This document shows positions 49,786 to 62,175 of a DNA stretch of 64,000 nt, piece by piece. Under the pieces are notes generated by a model that saw nothing but the letters and a program-made list of their open reading frames with translations, ran no database searches and had not been told where the DNA came from. The stretch spans positions 1,313,609-1,377,608 of the forward strand of contig KL647306.1 in assembly GCA_000727475.1 (NCBI GenBank), given 5' to 3'. How positions within the stretch are numbered: the first letter of the stretch is position 1; each line of letters starts with the position of its first letter. The position numbers were made by a program, and so were the translations under genes. Origin of the DNA: Sarcocystis neurona (Eukaryota > Apicomplexa > Conoidasida > Eucoccidiorida > Sarcocystidae).

Positions 49786-52700
49786 TTCTCAGTAAACCGT
49801 GAGCTTTCTGTCACAGCTGTGGAATGCCTCGACGTAAACGTGAATTAAAGGACAGTCCCCTTGTAAGTTGAAGGATACCTAAGGGAAAGGCGGTGATGAC
49901 GTGGCGCAATAAGCAGAGAAGAACGAAGGTGGCGCTGCACACATATTTCATGAGCTTGAAGGGAAGACAGCGCTCTGCACACCAGGAGTAAATTGGGAAA
50001 GGAACGAGGAAGAAAGTGGAACGAAGAGCACACGCGCGGCCTGATTCAAATATAACTACCTGAAGGCTTTGCTCGAGTTACGTGCAAACGAAGTGGCGTA
50101 CCAAGACGCCCGTAGCGCATGGGAACACAGCTGAACAACAGATGGACAGGGGAATCGGAGTTGTCCTGCTCTCACCGCTTCGTCTTAGGAGAAGTTCCTC
50201 CTGCAGTGCCGATGTTTTACGTATATACATATGAATACTGATGTGCGGCGCAGTCGTGCTTCACCGCACTCCTCGACGTAGTATCACACAGTAGCGGTCT
50301 CAGTGCCGAGTTTGACAACCGCTCTGTACGCGCAAAGGGGCGTGCACTTTCGTATGCAAGATTCTACAAGACAAGTCACTTTGCAAGGTACTATTATTCC
50401 TGCGAAAGCGGCTTTGGCGACACTTGCAATGCGCTCTTGAATGGTGGCGCACTTGATCCCATTCTCAAGTTTTTTCTACGCCGTGTGGTACTGATTTGAT
50501 ACAGTCGTACTGTGTTTACCGTGGACAGTGTTCTAGGCAGCGGACGCGGAGCAATTATAATTAGTCGTATGTCCAGAATCACGTTTTAAGTCTGCAAATA
50601 TATATATACGATGACATGTACGACTAGAGAGGACACCGTTGCCCTCGCTCATGTACTAATGTCGTGGAAGAGAAGTTGTAGCCAGCAAGGGGCTTCAAGT
50701 GGAGTGTCGTCGTCGTGCAAGTGTGGAGGAGGTAAAGGTGAGACGGCGGAAATTCAAAATTTTGCTAACTTGCGACAATGCATCCTTCACGTAAGGGTTT
50801 TTTCAGCGATAAAGTTGAACAGCTGGGCCACCAAGAACACAAGCTGATCTCGCAGTGTTGTAGACGCTCGGATGTAGAGATACGTATCAACTAATGCATG
50901 GCTTTGCATATGTGGGTACATACACGCACCTGTGGAGTGCAGGCGTACCTGTGGAGTACACACATGCGTCTGGCATTATGAGCATTGATACACAGACACA
51001 CAGTCGACCCACGCTAGCAAGCTCATCACTTCCAGGATGTCTCACACGCGCAGGGCACAACTTGAAAAATTTTGCTTGTCGGTGTCTCTGTACATATAAC
51101 GTAGGTGATTGTTTTCCTTTTGAGGTACCTATTCTAGAATGAGGTATTCCATGGGCTACTGTGATGCCTTACGCGCACCGAACGACTGAGAGTCTCGTGA
51201 CTGCTGACGTGCACATGCTAAAACGTAGTGCTCCTTTCAAGAATTACGTGGGGGAGCAACGTATACGTCCGTCATACTTATAGGTGATAAAAACGTCAGT
51301 TCGCATGAGATTGTTTGGGTTCAAGCCAGAAGGCTCACACCGCACAATTCTCCATGACATAGCGCCTGTGCATGCGCGTACCTACAAATGTGTAAAAATA
51401 TAACAGTGCTTTGGACAGACCCTTCTGACATGCTCACATGCGCACACGTGAATAATATGAACATAATTGTCCACGTAGATTCGGACAAATAGAGGCGTGT
51501 TGCTGTCCTCCATAGGAGGTTGACCATGTAGGACGAGGCACAATCTTGAGGTTTGCCGTAGTAAGCATTTGGGCAGTTCCAGCGTGTGTCGTTCCTTCCC
51601 TGTCTTGGCATAAGCGAATGGGGAGATAAAACGTATATAACTTTCCGTGACATAAAACCGATCAAAAGGTTCGCTATCCGTCGCGTGACATCTCCGAATC
51701 CCCCACGGACGTTTGAACAACACCGATACTGTTCACGTGTGCAACATTCTGTGAAGGAGGCAATCAAAAGTGACGAACCCCAAAAAATGACCGTCCTAAC
51801 ATCGTGGAGCTCCCAAGGATCCGTCGGACTATCGACTTCGACTGGTTTGCTGGAGCTCGACGTTGTTGAGACGCGCAACTTGGGCGAGTTGGGCCTCCCC
51901 AAGCTTATGATGTATCACTGGTGCCGCGTCGTACAGTTGAATATCTTTGCCAGCAGATATTCCATAAGAAAGAGTACACCTGTATGAACGAAACACCTCA
52001 CACTGTCTATCAGCAATTGTCTGGAAGCACCAGGGTTCTTTGGTTGGCAAGAGTGAAGGGTACAAGACAGATTCAAATTATCTACCGGATCCGGGGGGTG
52101 AAAACATGTGAAAGTATTCGCCCACCACACCACAGCAGTGACAGCTGCCGTATGCAGAAGAGACTGCTCTGGATGGGGTACGCGTACATATGTATATTCA
52201 GGTCCCTGTAGGTACTCACAGTAGACAAATCTATTACTGTATATGTCTGCATTTGGATATACGTGTGGCATTCTCCATGCAGTGAACATAAAGAGTCCTG
52301 TTGCGCTTGTAGCCGAAATGAACGTCACAGTCTTACGCTGTGTCGTGTGATGATATTTCAAATGAATCTACCTCCCTGCTGAAAGGCCGGTGTTATATTG
52401 AATCTACTCATTGCCTAAAGCGTTGAGTGCCTGTTTAGTAGCGGCGCTGCTCCACGTGCGTCGGCGTAGAGTTAGCTACACGCGGGATCTCACCAGTAGC
52501 CCTGTGTTGGGTACGCCTGTGGAACGATATGTTGCAAATGTGAGCAATATCACAGGCAGGTCAAGAAAATATACTCCAGCTACGCCTCGCGTCTGGCGCC
52601 CTGGTTACTCTACTGTGCCTTTACTTGTATCACCACTTACATACATCCACGCATTCGTTCGCTGTACTCTTTTTTAGTCCCCTATTTGTACACTAACATA

Positions 52701-53314
52701 CAGATCTATTAGATACTCAACGGCGTACGTATCGACGATCCGGCTTACACTCCTCGACGTGTAAGGTCCAACTGACGCACCGACACAGGCCTAGAAAAAA
52801 ATGCATCAACAGGTGATTAACCTCTCGCCGCACCGCTCCTGCGTAGTAGTATTCTGACGCGGTAACACATGCCCGCGGAACGGTCCTGATCGTTACTGGC
52901 AGTCCGTTGTTTGAAAAAGTGCGTATCGATTACAACTCGGCAGTCGACTGCAGTCGCCGTGGTTTTACCCTTTGAGAGGGGCGGAGTCACGATAATCGGG
53001 GGCTGCGGTCGGGCACGCAGTTTACGTGGTATGTCGCCACAACAGTGCAAAATTGTGTGGACCTCGTCAGCGACAGCCCACTCCTCCAAAAAGAGGTGCA
53101 GGTTGACCCGACTTCTACCCTCGTTAAAAGTCCTAACGATTAAGCGGTGCGGCAACGACATTGTGATACTATTCATCGAATGCGCAAGACAGGCGCATCG
53201 CGTGGAACCGCCTGCTGCACCAGGTTGCTGGTTTACAGATGGTAAAAACCGCCTGAATTTTCTATCCTGAACGCTTTCGTGGGTCAGCACTGCAGAACGG
53301 GCATTGTGACATTA

Positions 53315-53545
53315 TTAGCAGTTCCTATAGAAAACCCGAGGCGGCAGCTGTAGACCAGCTTGCCGAATCCTACCAGCAGTTCCGATGAAAACCGACGCTG
53401 CAGGTCTCCTGCTTGCACAAACGGATCAGCAGTTCCTAGACGACCTCACGCTACAGGTCTATTGTTTGCAAACCCAACCACCAGTTTCGTATAAATCCAA
53501 AGCTGCAGGTCTACTGCTTGCGCGCGTTTATTGTCACAGCAGTAG
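53315..53545. repeat. ~55-bp tandem repeat, four diverged units
   Basis: Four units begin AGCAGTTCC or ACCAGTTTC (53318, 53379, 53431 and 53483). They continue with GAAAACC- or AAATCC-like sequence, then GC(T/A)GCAGGTCT(A/C)CTGCTTGC. It is one of the few repeats in the feature-poor half. Confidence 0.75.
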
Positions 53546-54157
53546 ACGCGGGTAGATATGAACTACGGAGCTGACTGAACGGTCCGCTGCTGCATGCGCT
53601 ACTTAAGCGAATAAAGATCTACCACAGGCACGCCGAGGCACCACGAGGCAGAGCGCTGGGCATGCAATGCTGGATAGACCGGTCCCACCCTGTTTCACTG
53701 ACTGTGAACAAGAATTCTCTCTCCAGTGGAGAGGCTGTTGAAGCGGATTTCGGACTGTCGTCGTTGAGTGAGAATCACCTGGAGACGAGTCGGCGGGAAG
53801 GTTGCACGTAGTCGCTGTGTACCGTCGAGACGCCTGCTACACGGCGGCAGATAGTAATAGTTGTCGAATTGTGGAAACAGAAGATTAGACAGAGAACAGG
53901 GCATATGCTATAACAACCGGGTTTTTGTTGGACTTTTTCGTCCTGGCTTGCACTGTGTCTGAGCTCTCTGCGTGATAGTCCCGCGCACGTTCCGTGTTTA
54001 CGACTTCAGATGCAGTGTCTTCCTTCAAGGGCAGCGCTGGCAGTCTTTCCGAGTCCGATTTGTGTCCCTTTTTCTTAACTTTCAAGAAAACTTTCCCCTG
54101 CGGTTCTGCCCTCTATCGTAGTTTGCAGATTCTACCGTTCTCGCGAAGACTTCCACT

Positions 54158-57091
54158 ATGGCACCTTTCTTACACGCGGCGCGTGCCCAGGCCTTGCATG
54201 TGCGCCTGCCGCCCGTTGCACCAGCAGGTTGCCTTAGTGCCGCTTCTCACTCGAGTTGCTCTCGGCCCTTATCTACAATTCTCGCGCACAGATTGTTGCG
54301 ACATCCTGCGAGGCGCCTTAGAGCTCTAAGCATTCCCTTGTTACGGAACACCGGGGACAATGGCCCCTGGTCACCGCCTGCAGGCAGGTCTGCCGGTGTG
54401 ACAAGGACTCTGCTTTTCTCGACCCCCTCACAAACACAACAAATTCGTTGCCTTAATCTGCATGAGTACCAGAGCATGAAGCTTATGCAGGATTTTCACA
54501 TCAACACGCCGCGATTCGGGGTGGCCTCTACGGCAAAGGAGGCGGAGCGGGAAGCTGCCGAGTTTTTCTCTAGTGAAAAGGCTGTCGATGGAGATTCTGC
54601 ACCTGTTGACTTCGTTGTGAAAGCCCAGGTCCTGGCAGGAGGCAGAGGACTTGGATTTTTCAGAGAAAATGGCTACCAAGGAGGTGTTCAGGTCTGCGAA
54701 AGCCCACGCGAAGTGGGGATTGTGGCCGACAAGATGCTCGGCAAAACGCTAGTCACCAAACAGACCGGCAAGGATGGCAAAATTTGCAATAAAGTGCTTG
54801 TCACGGAACGTTTTTTCATTCGAAAGGAAAGATACGTCGCCATTCTCATGGACAGAGGTGTCGGAGGCCCCGTACTTATAGGCAGGTAGAGCTTGTCGCA
54901 CCTGAAGTCCAACGTTTGGCGCGCGCAAGTGGTGGGTGACACGGAGGTGCTCGGCGGGCATAATACGGCGTACACTCGTAGAGTTTGTTGACACGGCGTA
55001 CGTCTTCACATAACGTGCGTCATTTCTAGTGTAAGATAAGTTTGAAAAAGTTTCACCTGTTCCTGTCGCTAGTGAGGCGAAAAGCTTAGTGACACAACCT
55101 GGCGGAATTCTCTATCATCAGCAGATAGAGGCAGGCAGTTTCCTGTATCGTTTGTTAGATCAACAGAGGCCCACTAAGCTTTTCTGTGATGCCACGAAAG
55201 AAGGGGTCGACTTTTTTGACGTACCACAGTGTAATTCTACGCGTAACATGCATTATTTTTAGTTTAAGAAGAAAAGTACAGAAGTTCCACGTGTTCCTGT
55301 TTCTAGTGCGGCGAGAATCTTCGGAGTGGCACAACATGGCTGTCATCAGCAGATAAAGGGAGGCAGTCTCCTATATCGTTTGTTAGACCAACAGCTGCCC
55401 ACGACGCATTACTGTGATGCTGTGAAAGAAGAGGTCGACAGGAAAGCCGTTGACTCTTTTCACACATCTTTTTCCACTGAAGTGGTGCTGTAGTCGCAGT
55501 CAAAGTTGCTTCTTCTCCCGCTGTACGATCTGCTTTTGTTTGTAGCGGAAGGGGAGGCACAAGCATTGAGGACATTGCCCACAAGCATCCCGAATCCATA
55601 CACAAGATGCCCATTGATATTTGTCAAGGTGAGGTGTGACTCTGCAACCTGAGAAGGTACTAACGTCACAGCATTCCGGAGCACGGTTGACGGCAGTATC
55701 TTGGAGTTATATGCTGATGTCACGCGAAAGCTACGTTTCAAACGGGAAAGTATAGTATCAGTTGTGCAAGTTCTCTGTCCGATGGAAGCGACCAGCGGAA
55801 ATCCGTCTTCCTCCGCAGGCCGGCACAGGTAGCACAGGCGGCAGGTCAGCGCTACGTCAGAAGCAGTCACCGTCATTCAAAGGTCCCGACTCGGACGCCA
55901 TCGAGTGGGTTAGGTGATTAGGCAGGAGCGCGTTTTTCCAGTCGGGTGTATGTCCGTGAAGTCTGTGAGAACAATAATGAGAGCATTTTAGCAACCGCTC
56001 GACGAATGATAAACGTTATGCTGAGTTGGTGAGTTCCCGTGTTTCTCGTGCAGGTCTTTCTGAGCCGCGACTGCGGGAGTTTGCAGAGCTTCTCGGATTT
56101 TCCGGAGACAGGATCGACGCAGCGTGCCAGTGTATTCGAGGACTGTACAATCTTTTCAGAGAGGCAGACTGCACCCAGATTGAAGTGAATCCGTTGGTCG
56201 AGACGCACGATGGGAAAGTGTTGGTGTGCGATGCAAAACTTAATTTTGATGACAACGCAGAATTCCGCCAGAAGACAATTTTCGGGATGAGAGACGTGTC
56301 GCAGGAAGATCCCAGGGAAGTGGCTGCAGGCAAGGTGGGCCTGAACTACATTGGGCTTGACGGCAGCATCGCGTGCATGGTGAACGGTGCGGGACTTGCC
56401 ATGGCTACCATGGACGTTGTGCATTTGCATGGAGGGTCGCCAGCAAACTTCCTTGATGTTGGCGGAGGAGCCGACCAGGAGCAGATTGTTAGTGCGCTCA
56501 GAATTATTCAGCACGATCCGAAAGCAAAGTGTGTGTTTGTAAATATTTTTGGAGGTATCATGCGGTGCGACACCATCGCCGAAGGTCTGGTCTGCGCTGC
56601 GAAGGATGCGAACTTCGACAAACCCGTCGTGGTAAGCAAAGACGGGTAGCGCGCATTAGCTTCGCACTTTTCAGAATGTATGCAATTTCGTATATATCGG
56701 AAGGCGCACATATACGCGTGTGTAGAACCATGAAAGTGCGTTTACGTCTGTGCAGTAGGGTAGTTACACCTCTTCACGCATACGTGTATGTGCCATAATA
56801 AAGAAGTAGTCAAGTGCTACGAACTGTCCGTAGGTAACTTCAGGGCTTCCGAGAAAGTTTGCAGCTGTTTTTTTCCTCTCCTGTGTGTGCCACTTGCAGT
56901 TGCGCCTTGAAGGTACTAACAGAGATGCGGCCAGGAAGGTCCTTGAAAAGGTGAAGACGGATCCAGCGTACTCTTCTCTTCAACTCTTGCAAGAAGACGA
57001 CTTCGACAAAGCTGCTCAGCTTGTTGTCAAGGTTGCCAACGTCGTCGACACAGTTGCAAAGACCAACTTAAAAGTCCGCATATCTCTGTAG
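54158..57091 (+). CDS. succinyl-CoA synthetase beta subunit, mitochondrial
   Basis: This is the ATP-grasp subunit of succinate-CoA ligase, which with the alpha subunit converts succinyl-CoA to succinate with ATP (or GTP) formation in the mitochondrial TCA cycle. Exons: 54158-54885, 55546-55628, 56054-56631, 56900-57091; 1581 nt, 526 aa, phases matching at each GT/AG junction. Residues 1-~97 are arginine/serine/alanine-rich with one acid, a likely mitochondrial presequence. The mature part begins LNLHEYQSMKLM and shows VLAGGRGLGFF and KMLGKTLVTKQTG. Further on come GGTSIEDIA (exon 2), IEVNPLVE, KLNFDDNAEFRQ, LNYIGLDGSIACMVNGAGLAM, ANFLDVGGGA, VNIFGGIMRCDTIAEG and the end VV|LRLEGTN. GRGLG and FDDNAxFRQ resemble plant rather than animal forms. 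Nucleotide preference cannot be read by eye. Exon 2 (83 nt) is too short to be seen as an open frame. Confidence 0.96.
55008..55470. repeat. 233-bp tandem duplication in SCS-beta intron 1
   Basis: Two copies, offset by ~233 bases (marker TCTAGTGTAAG at ~55026 and TTTAGTTTAAG at ~55259). They share GTTCCTGT(C/T), CTAGTG(A/C)GGCGA, CATCAGCAGATA, GTTTGTTAGA(T/C)CAACAG and GTCGAC blocks. Divergence is ~15-20% by eye. Non-coding. Confidence 0.8.
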
Positions 57092-59348
57092 AGGCAGATG
57101 TGGCAAATATAACTTCAGACAGGGCTTCTTAAACTGAAGCGATTACGAGGACGCTACGTGAGGCATTGTGTACAAATTCGCTTTGATTGCCGTACCTTCT
57201 AGTGCTGCGTAACTAGTGTGACGTGGCCTCTTCCTATTGAAGCGGAGAGTTCCTGCGGGACGCCATCAGTACTGGGATAATCGACCGTTTTTTCGTTTTA
57301 CGTTACTGCGGCGCGCTTTATCGCCGGCTGTTGTGTTCTCAACGTTTGCCATTGCAGCTACGTTCGAAATTTCCGTACAATTGTACTTGAAGGCAGACAC
57401 GTTTCTGCGTCTATTTTTCCGTGGATTTTATGTGCGCAGGCTGGTACGTGTGTAACGCGCACTCTCGTGGAATCCTTCAAATCAGTTAGAGTGACGATTG
57501 TAGCTGAAGTCAAACCTCACCATACGGCGAAAGCCATTCTGTCAAATATTCTCGTAGGTACTGTCTACGGTAGCTTCACAAGGGACTGCAGGTCACTCAA
57601 GAGAGAAGGCAAGGCCTGTTTCACGCCAGCGATGTATGCCAGGATAACCTGCCGATTTTTGAAAACCGGCACTATGCTGTCGGTCATAAGCGTGATCCGC
57701 AGGTATTGCCAGATGCCGGTGGACAAGGCTGAGATCTTTGCTGAGCGACGTAGCCAATAATGCCTAAGTAGTCTGCCGAAAATTGCGGTGAAAGGTCAGA
57801 TAGTCCGACGCCGCGAGCGCAGGCACTAACACTCTGCCGTGAGGCGAACTTGCGTGGCAGGCGTAGTCTCAGCAGCGCAGATGAGCTGCAGCATGCGGAG
57901 GCCCTGTTGTCTTCGTGTGCACCTTTCGTACTCTATTCTTTACCTTCCGCAGTGACCCAAACCGAAGCACGATCGCTTCGCTCGTTGCAGTAAGCCACAC
58001 GTTACTGTTTCTACGCGCGGGCCGTTCCCACAGAACTACGCACAGGGTGTACCTCCTGTCAAAGTCGAGTGCCAGATTTTGGAGTTTCTTTTTATGTGCT
58101 ATTGTAACCCCGTCTGAGACGACAGTCCACGGCATAATTCACCTCATCTTCGACTACCGTCCTGAGGTCCTGCATCTAGGAAAATAATAGCGTGATGGTT
58201 TGGGGTTGCTTTGTCACGTGCGTTGTCGTAGGTGCTATACGCCGCCGTCAGGCTGTAGAGCAGTTGCTGCAATTTTAAAGTGGTACCTGAGAGGTGCGCC
58301 TGCGTTGTAACGTCCCCTTCTCCCCACATCTCCGGTGATGCATTTATTGAAGACCTGAAGTCCAGATGGCAAGAAGATCTATCAGTTACACACGGTCGCT
58401 GAAGACGTTCTCGGACCTCAGTCCAGATGTCGCGGCGGGCTGCTGAGCAGGACACAGTACAGTGTGATGCAGCAGCGCAGAACGCTCTCGCAGGCAGCGG
58501 AGAAAATTTATTATCTCCGATGTCTTCACGACTGGGAAGCACAAGGCAGTGCCAGGATAACCTGCGGGGATGTAGGCCAGTCGTTCTCCAGTAACTCTTA
58601 CGCCTGCAGTTCAACGCGAGCCTCATTTCCGCTCCGTCTCACGGCAGCATCAGCAGTGGGGCGCTTTGCAAGAGCAGCGTTAGTTTACCCGCAGATAACG
58701 GCCGTGCACTCTCTGCAGAACGCACGTAGCCTTTGTTCGACGGTACTCCCAAGTCTCCGTCTACAGGTATAGTGATCAACAAGATACCATATTCTATATA
58801 CATACATCTCTAAAAAATACTCGTTTTTTCCTTGGCATATTACAGCTGCACATCACGTAAGTGTACTTCACGCCTTCAAGTGGCGCCAACGCACTCAAGC
58901 AGGGTTCCTTCATTTGACAGCCGGCGGCCTGCACCTGGGCTGGATGCGGCCTACAGTAGGAGGAGTTCTCTCGCGTGATACTGCCCAAAACTTCGCGAGA
59001 GGCTGACGGGCCCGGTTTCCTCCAGGACTGTTCAAATGATTCGCTTCCACGGGGTTGTGCCAGATTCTATTTCCCTCCACTCTAAAAGGCAGTAAACAAG
59101 GTATTACATGGTGTTCTCATAGATGCGCACATACTGCGCACGTAAATAGGAAAGTGACATCAACACAAAGGGGAAATCCGACCGCCCTGCGGATGCGATA
59201 CGCTTCCTACTAACAGTCTGCCAGCTGCATTTGCAAACTCGTTGACGTAGATCACCTTTGGCACTGGAAAGACTTACACGAGCGCGTGCAGGTAGAACTC
59301 AACATTATTGCCGCTGCGTCCTGTGATGTTATCCCCGTTCAACGTCGG
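57092..59348. other. intergenic, nothing recognised
   Basis: This stretch is repeat-poor sequence between the SCS-beta stop and the stop of the minus-strand uncharacterised gene. Several open frames of 70-160 residues (e.g. 57467-57760 +, 58144-58626 -, 58464-58772 +) have no family signal or coherent splice pattern. The 3' UTRs of the two convergent genes should lie at the ends. Confidence 0.55.
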
Positions 59349-60446
59349 TTAACTGCTCCTTGCACGCACTTTCTCGGCGTTCCAGCCTGGTCTTAGAGGA
59401 TGACTCTGACTTCTCTTACGACGTTTGAAACCACTCCACTGGTGTTTTGACTTCTTCACGGAGTTACGACTTCCCTTTAGGCTCTTGGACGTTCCTGCCT
59501 CTGCACGAGTACGACGGTTACCTCCTCGCCCCATCACACGCTCGTCTAGACCCATTGGAGGTGGACAGCGCGTACAACTAATGTCTGCGGATGGAGCATC
59601 CATGTTTTCACGTGCGTCGCTGCCCTCACCGCTGTCTTCTCTGATGTCACCATTGCCGCCAACGTTTTTCTGTATCCTTCGCAGGTGCAGCTTTGTATGA
59701 GAGCCTCCTTCTTTTCGTGACTCTAGCCGGGCGCGTTTGTCTTTTGTAGTTCCGCAACCAGAATTTACCTGCTGCAGACGCGCGTGGTGCTCCCCGTGCC
59801 CCTGTGCCCGTCCTTTCTCTTTACGGGCAAGCTGTTTCTGCAAGTGCTTCCCCTGTCGCTGTTTCGAGCTTTCCTCACCAGTAGCTGAAAGTTCTGTAGC
59901 AGGTCTTTTTCCCCTGTTCCATTCCGCATGAGAGGATTTCCTCTTCTCTTGATCACGCACATACTGTTCCAAGCAAAAATTCGTCGCCCGCAGAACGTCT
60001 GGATCGTACCGCACGCACTGGTGCTGCCAACGCAGCAAGCCTCGAGAGGTGTCCCCCGGCACTGTTTTCTCTGAGCAGGACATTGCGCCGGTGCCCTCCT
60101 GTGGAATAAGGGCATCAAAGGGTACCAGATCGATTAGCAAGTCCACGAAAGACGCCTGACGAGCCGCCTGCTCACAAAAAAGTCGCATCTGACTGTCTGG
60201 GAACATCGCCAACTCCTCGCACTTCTCCGCCTCAATTCCGTTTACCACCGAAGCATCCTGAACACCCGCGGCCTTCTCTACTGACGGACATGGGTTCTGA
60301 TCCACTTTCCACAGCGACTGTGGCGGTGAGACGTGCCTTCGGTCTGCGAACACGGTGAAGGTTTTTTCTCGTGATACGCCAAGCGCTTGCTGTCGTTCCC
60401 CAGCCGCAGAGCAGAACCGACCCGCCCGCTGTTCTTTGGAATCCAT
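59349..60446 (-). CDS. uncharacterised basic protein, 365 aa
   Basis: This is the longest clean open frame in the repeat-poor half, and I do not recognise its family. The first ~160 residues are mixed and look folded. Residues ~80-115 (FPDSQMRLFCEQAARQASF, then VDLLIDLVPFDALIPQ) form likely amphipathic helices, and ~138-163 contain LLRWQHQCVRYDPDVL. From ~165 to the end it is strongly basic and low in hydrophobics (KRKSSHAEWNRGKRP, KKSKHQWSGFKRRKRSQ), as in nuclear or nucleolar proteins; that location is inference. The ATG has a good context (ggaagATGG), and an in-frame TGA lies just upstream, but an upstream exon joined at ctcag before the ATG cannot be excluded. No triplet expansion is present. 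Confidence 0.7.
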   Translation of the reverse strand: MDSKEQRAGRFCSAAGERQQALGVSREKTFTVFADRRHVSPPQSLWKVDQNPCPSVEKAAGVQDASVVNGIEAEKCEELAMFPDSQMRLFCEQAARQASFVDLLIDLVPFDALIPQEGTGAMSCSEKTVPGDTSRGLLRWQHQCVRYDPDVLRATNFCLEQYVRDQEKRKSSHAEWNRGKRPATELSATGEESSKQRQGKHLQKQLARKEKGRAQGHGEHHARLQQVNSGCGTTKDKRARLESRKEGGSHTKLHLRRIQKNVGGNGDIREDSGEGSDARENMDAPSADISCTRCPPPMGLDERVMGRGGNRRTRAEAGTSKSLKGSRNSVKKSKHQWSGFKRRKRSQSHPLRPGWNAEKVRARSS

Positions 60447-62175
60447 CTTCCTCCCTGAGGCCGCGATTCACGAGGCCGCAGAATCCCACTCATCCTCGTC
60501 TGCAGCGGCAAAACACGAAAGTGTACACAGATTTCTACTTGCACCTACCTGTATAAATAAGTGTGGACGAAACCTGATTCGCCGTTGTGGTCTGCGTTGG
60601 CAAGTCGACGCGGCGGAAGAGAACGCAAGTGAACACCGCTTCCAGAACATCCAGTACACGGGCTTCTGTACGCACGGCGGCCGCGTATATGGCTGCTCGA
60701 CGCGCACATAAATGCAGCAATTATTCTGCATCCATCAGCGTCGTCACCGATGCAGGGAGACGGACGAACGATCATGCGGACATTTGGATGGACTTTTGAT
60801 CATCCACTCCAGGATCCGTAAAAATCCTCGGAGCGCAAGTTCGTCTTCTGTGTTGATCCCCGCGTTGTCCCCTGTTGTTGCTCAGTACACCATACATCCT
60901 GCTGCGTGCTACACGGGCAACATCCTTTACGAGTGCAGGTGGCCGTTCTTTGAGACGGATCGCTTCGCATGCTGTGAAGGCTGTAGAATATGGAGCCACC
61001 TTGCACCCTGCTTGATGGCTACAGAGCAAAGTGAAAAGATGGAACACTTAGCTTTGTATCATGCATCCACTTTCCGCTGCGTATACTCGATGACCGTGGA
61101 ACTACAGGAACAAATGCATCAGTCGCAACTACGCCGAACGGGGAAGGAACTATTCAGGACCGATCCAACTGCAAGACGAAAACTACACCACGCACGATTC
61201 ATCACGGCCACTCACTACATGTTCATTTCTCGTAAGACTTCAATACGGCGCGATCGCTGCATGGCCGCTTTGTGCGTATGACAGGTCTTCTCTTAAATGC
61301 TTTGCTACAGAACGAGTTGACACCCGCCCGCGGAAATACACTCATGATCACGTGTCCCCCCTGCATGCGGGGAAGCGGCGCTAGCTGCGTGGCCGCATAC
61401 GACACCACCCCGCATCAATAAGCACATGCCGCTTCAAAACTTCCGCCTTGTCTGATCTGGGCCTTTAAGAAGTTCCTTAAAAACATTCCGTGAACCTGTA
61501 GGTACGCGAGTCCTGTATTCTGTATGGATCTGCCTGTGTTGAATGTAGGGATGACTCAGGCGTCAAACTGTAGTTCTTGTGCGGCTGTCGATGAAGTGCC
61601 CATGTCTACCGTTGCACGGCGGCGCGCTTTAACTTAAACAGACCATGGCCTTTCACAGTGTCTCGTTAATTACGCTGGAACGCAGACGAACACACTGGGG
61701 GACGGCCGCCACTGCTGCGCAAACAATGCACGACAAAGGCAGAGTGCCGCCGTCGTACGCTTCTCCCGTGAAGCCGAAACGTGTGACGGCATGGAAAATG
61801 ATGTGTAACCTTGCTTGTAAAGCCTGAGTCTATTCGAAAATGGACATGTCAACTATTTTCTCCCTTGCGTAACGTGCATACATATTCTCTCGATATGGGC
61901 GCCGCATCACAGTAGCCGTTACACTGTCGATACTGGCGGGTGCCTCTGAGTCACCAACGGTAACAGAGCGAAGCCGCTGGATTGTACGGGAAACTAGTGT
62001 TCGTCATCAACTTCAATGTACAGAGCTGTGCATATAGTGCTGGCGGCACGTGAACCGCCCTCTACTGCACACTGTTGCTTCTGCTCCGAAGAAGACGCGG
62101 TTAGTGAAGCAACAGAACGCTGTTCACGGGGTAGTATTTCGTTGCAGTTGATGCCCACTTCCCGCCAACAGTGCA
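60447..62175. other. intergenic between divergent uncharacterised genes
   Basis: Here the minus gene (59349-60446) and the plus gene (62176-63758) are divergent, so both promoters should be here. The 189-residue + frame at 60712-61281 has no splice context, homology or coding-like ordering that I can see, so I leave it uncalled. No repeats stand out. Confidence 0.5.

Larger units (their letters stand above)
48331..54157. other. repeat-poor spacer between MCM7 and SCS-beta
   Basis: Divergent promoters are expected at both ends. After ~49.3 kb the triplet and ATAC repeats disappear. A GC-rich, G-tract-rich block lies at 49675-49785, and a tandem repeat at 53315-53545 (separate entries). Open frames here (e.g. 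51321-51902 -, 51586-51987 +, 52817-53290 -) have no recognised family and no consistent splice partners. I see no gene I can support. Confidence 0.6.

Noticed and set aside
52817..53290. 157-residue minus frame considered as a retroelement fragment
   Set aside because: No reverse transcriptase, RNase H or integrase motif could be identified.
60712..61281. 189-residue + frame
   Set aside because: No recognisable motif, and it covers the probable divergent promoter region. Kept out for lack of support.
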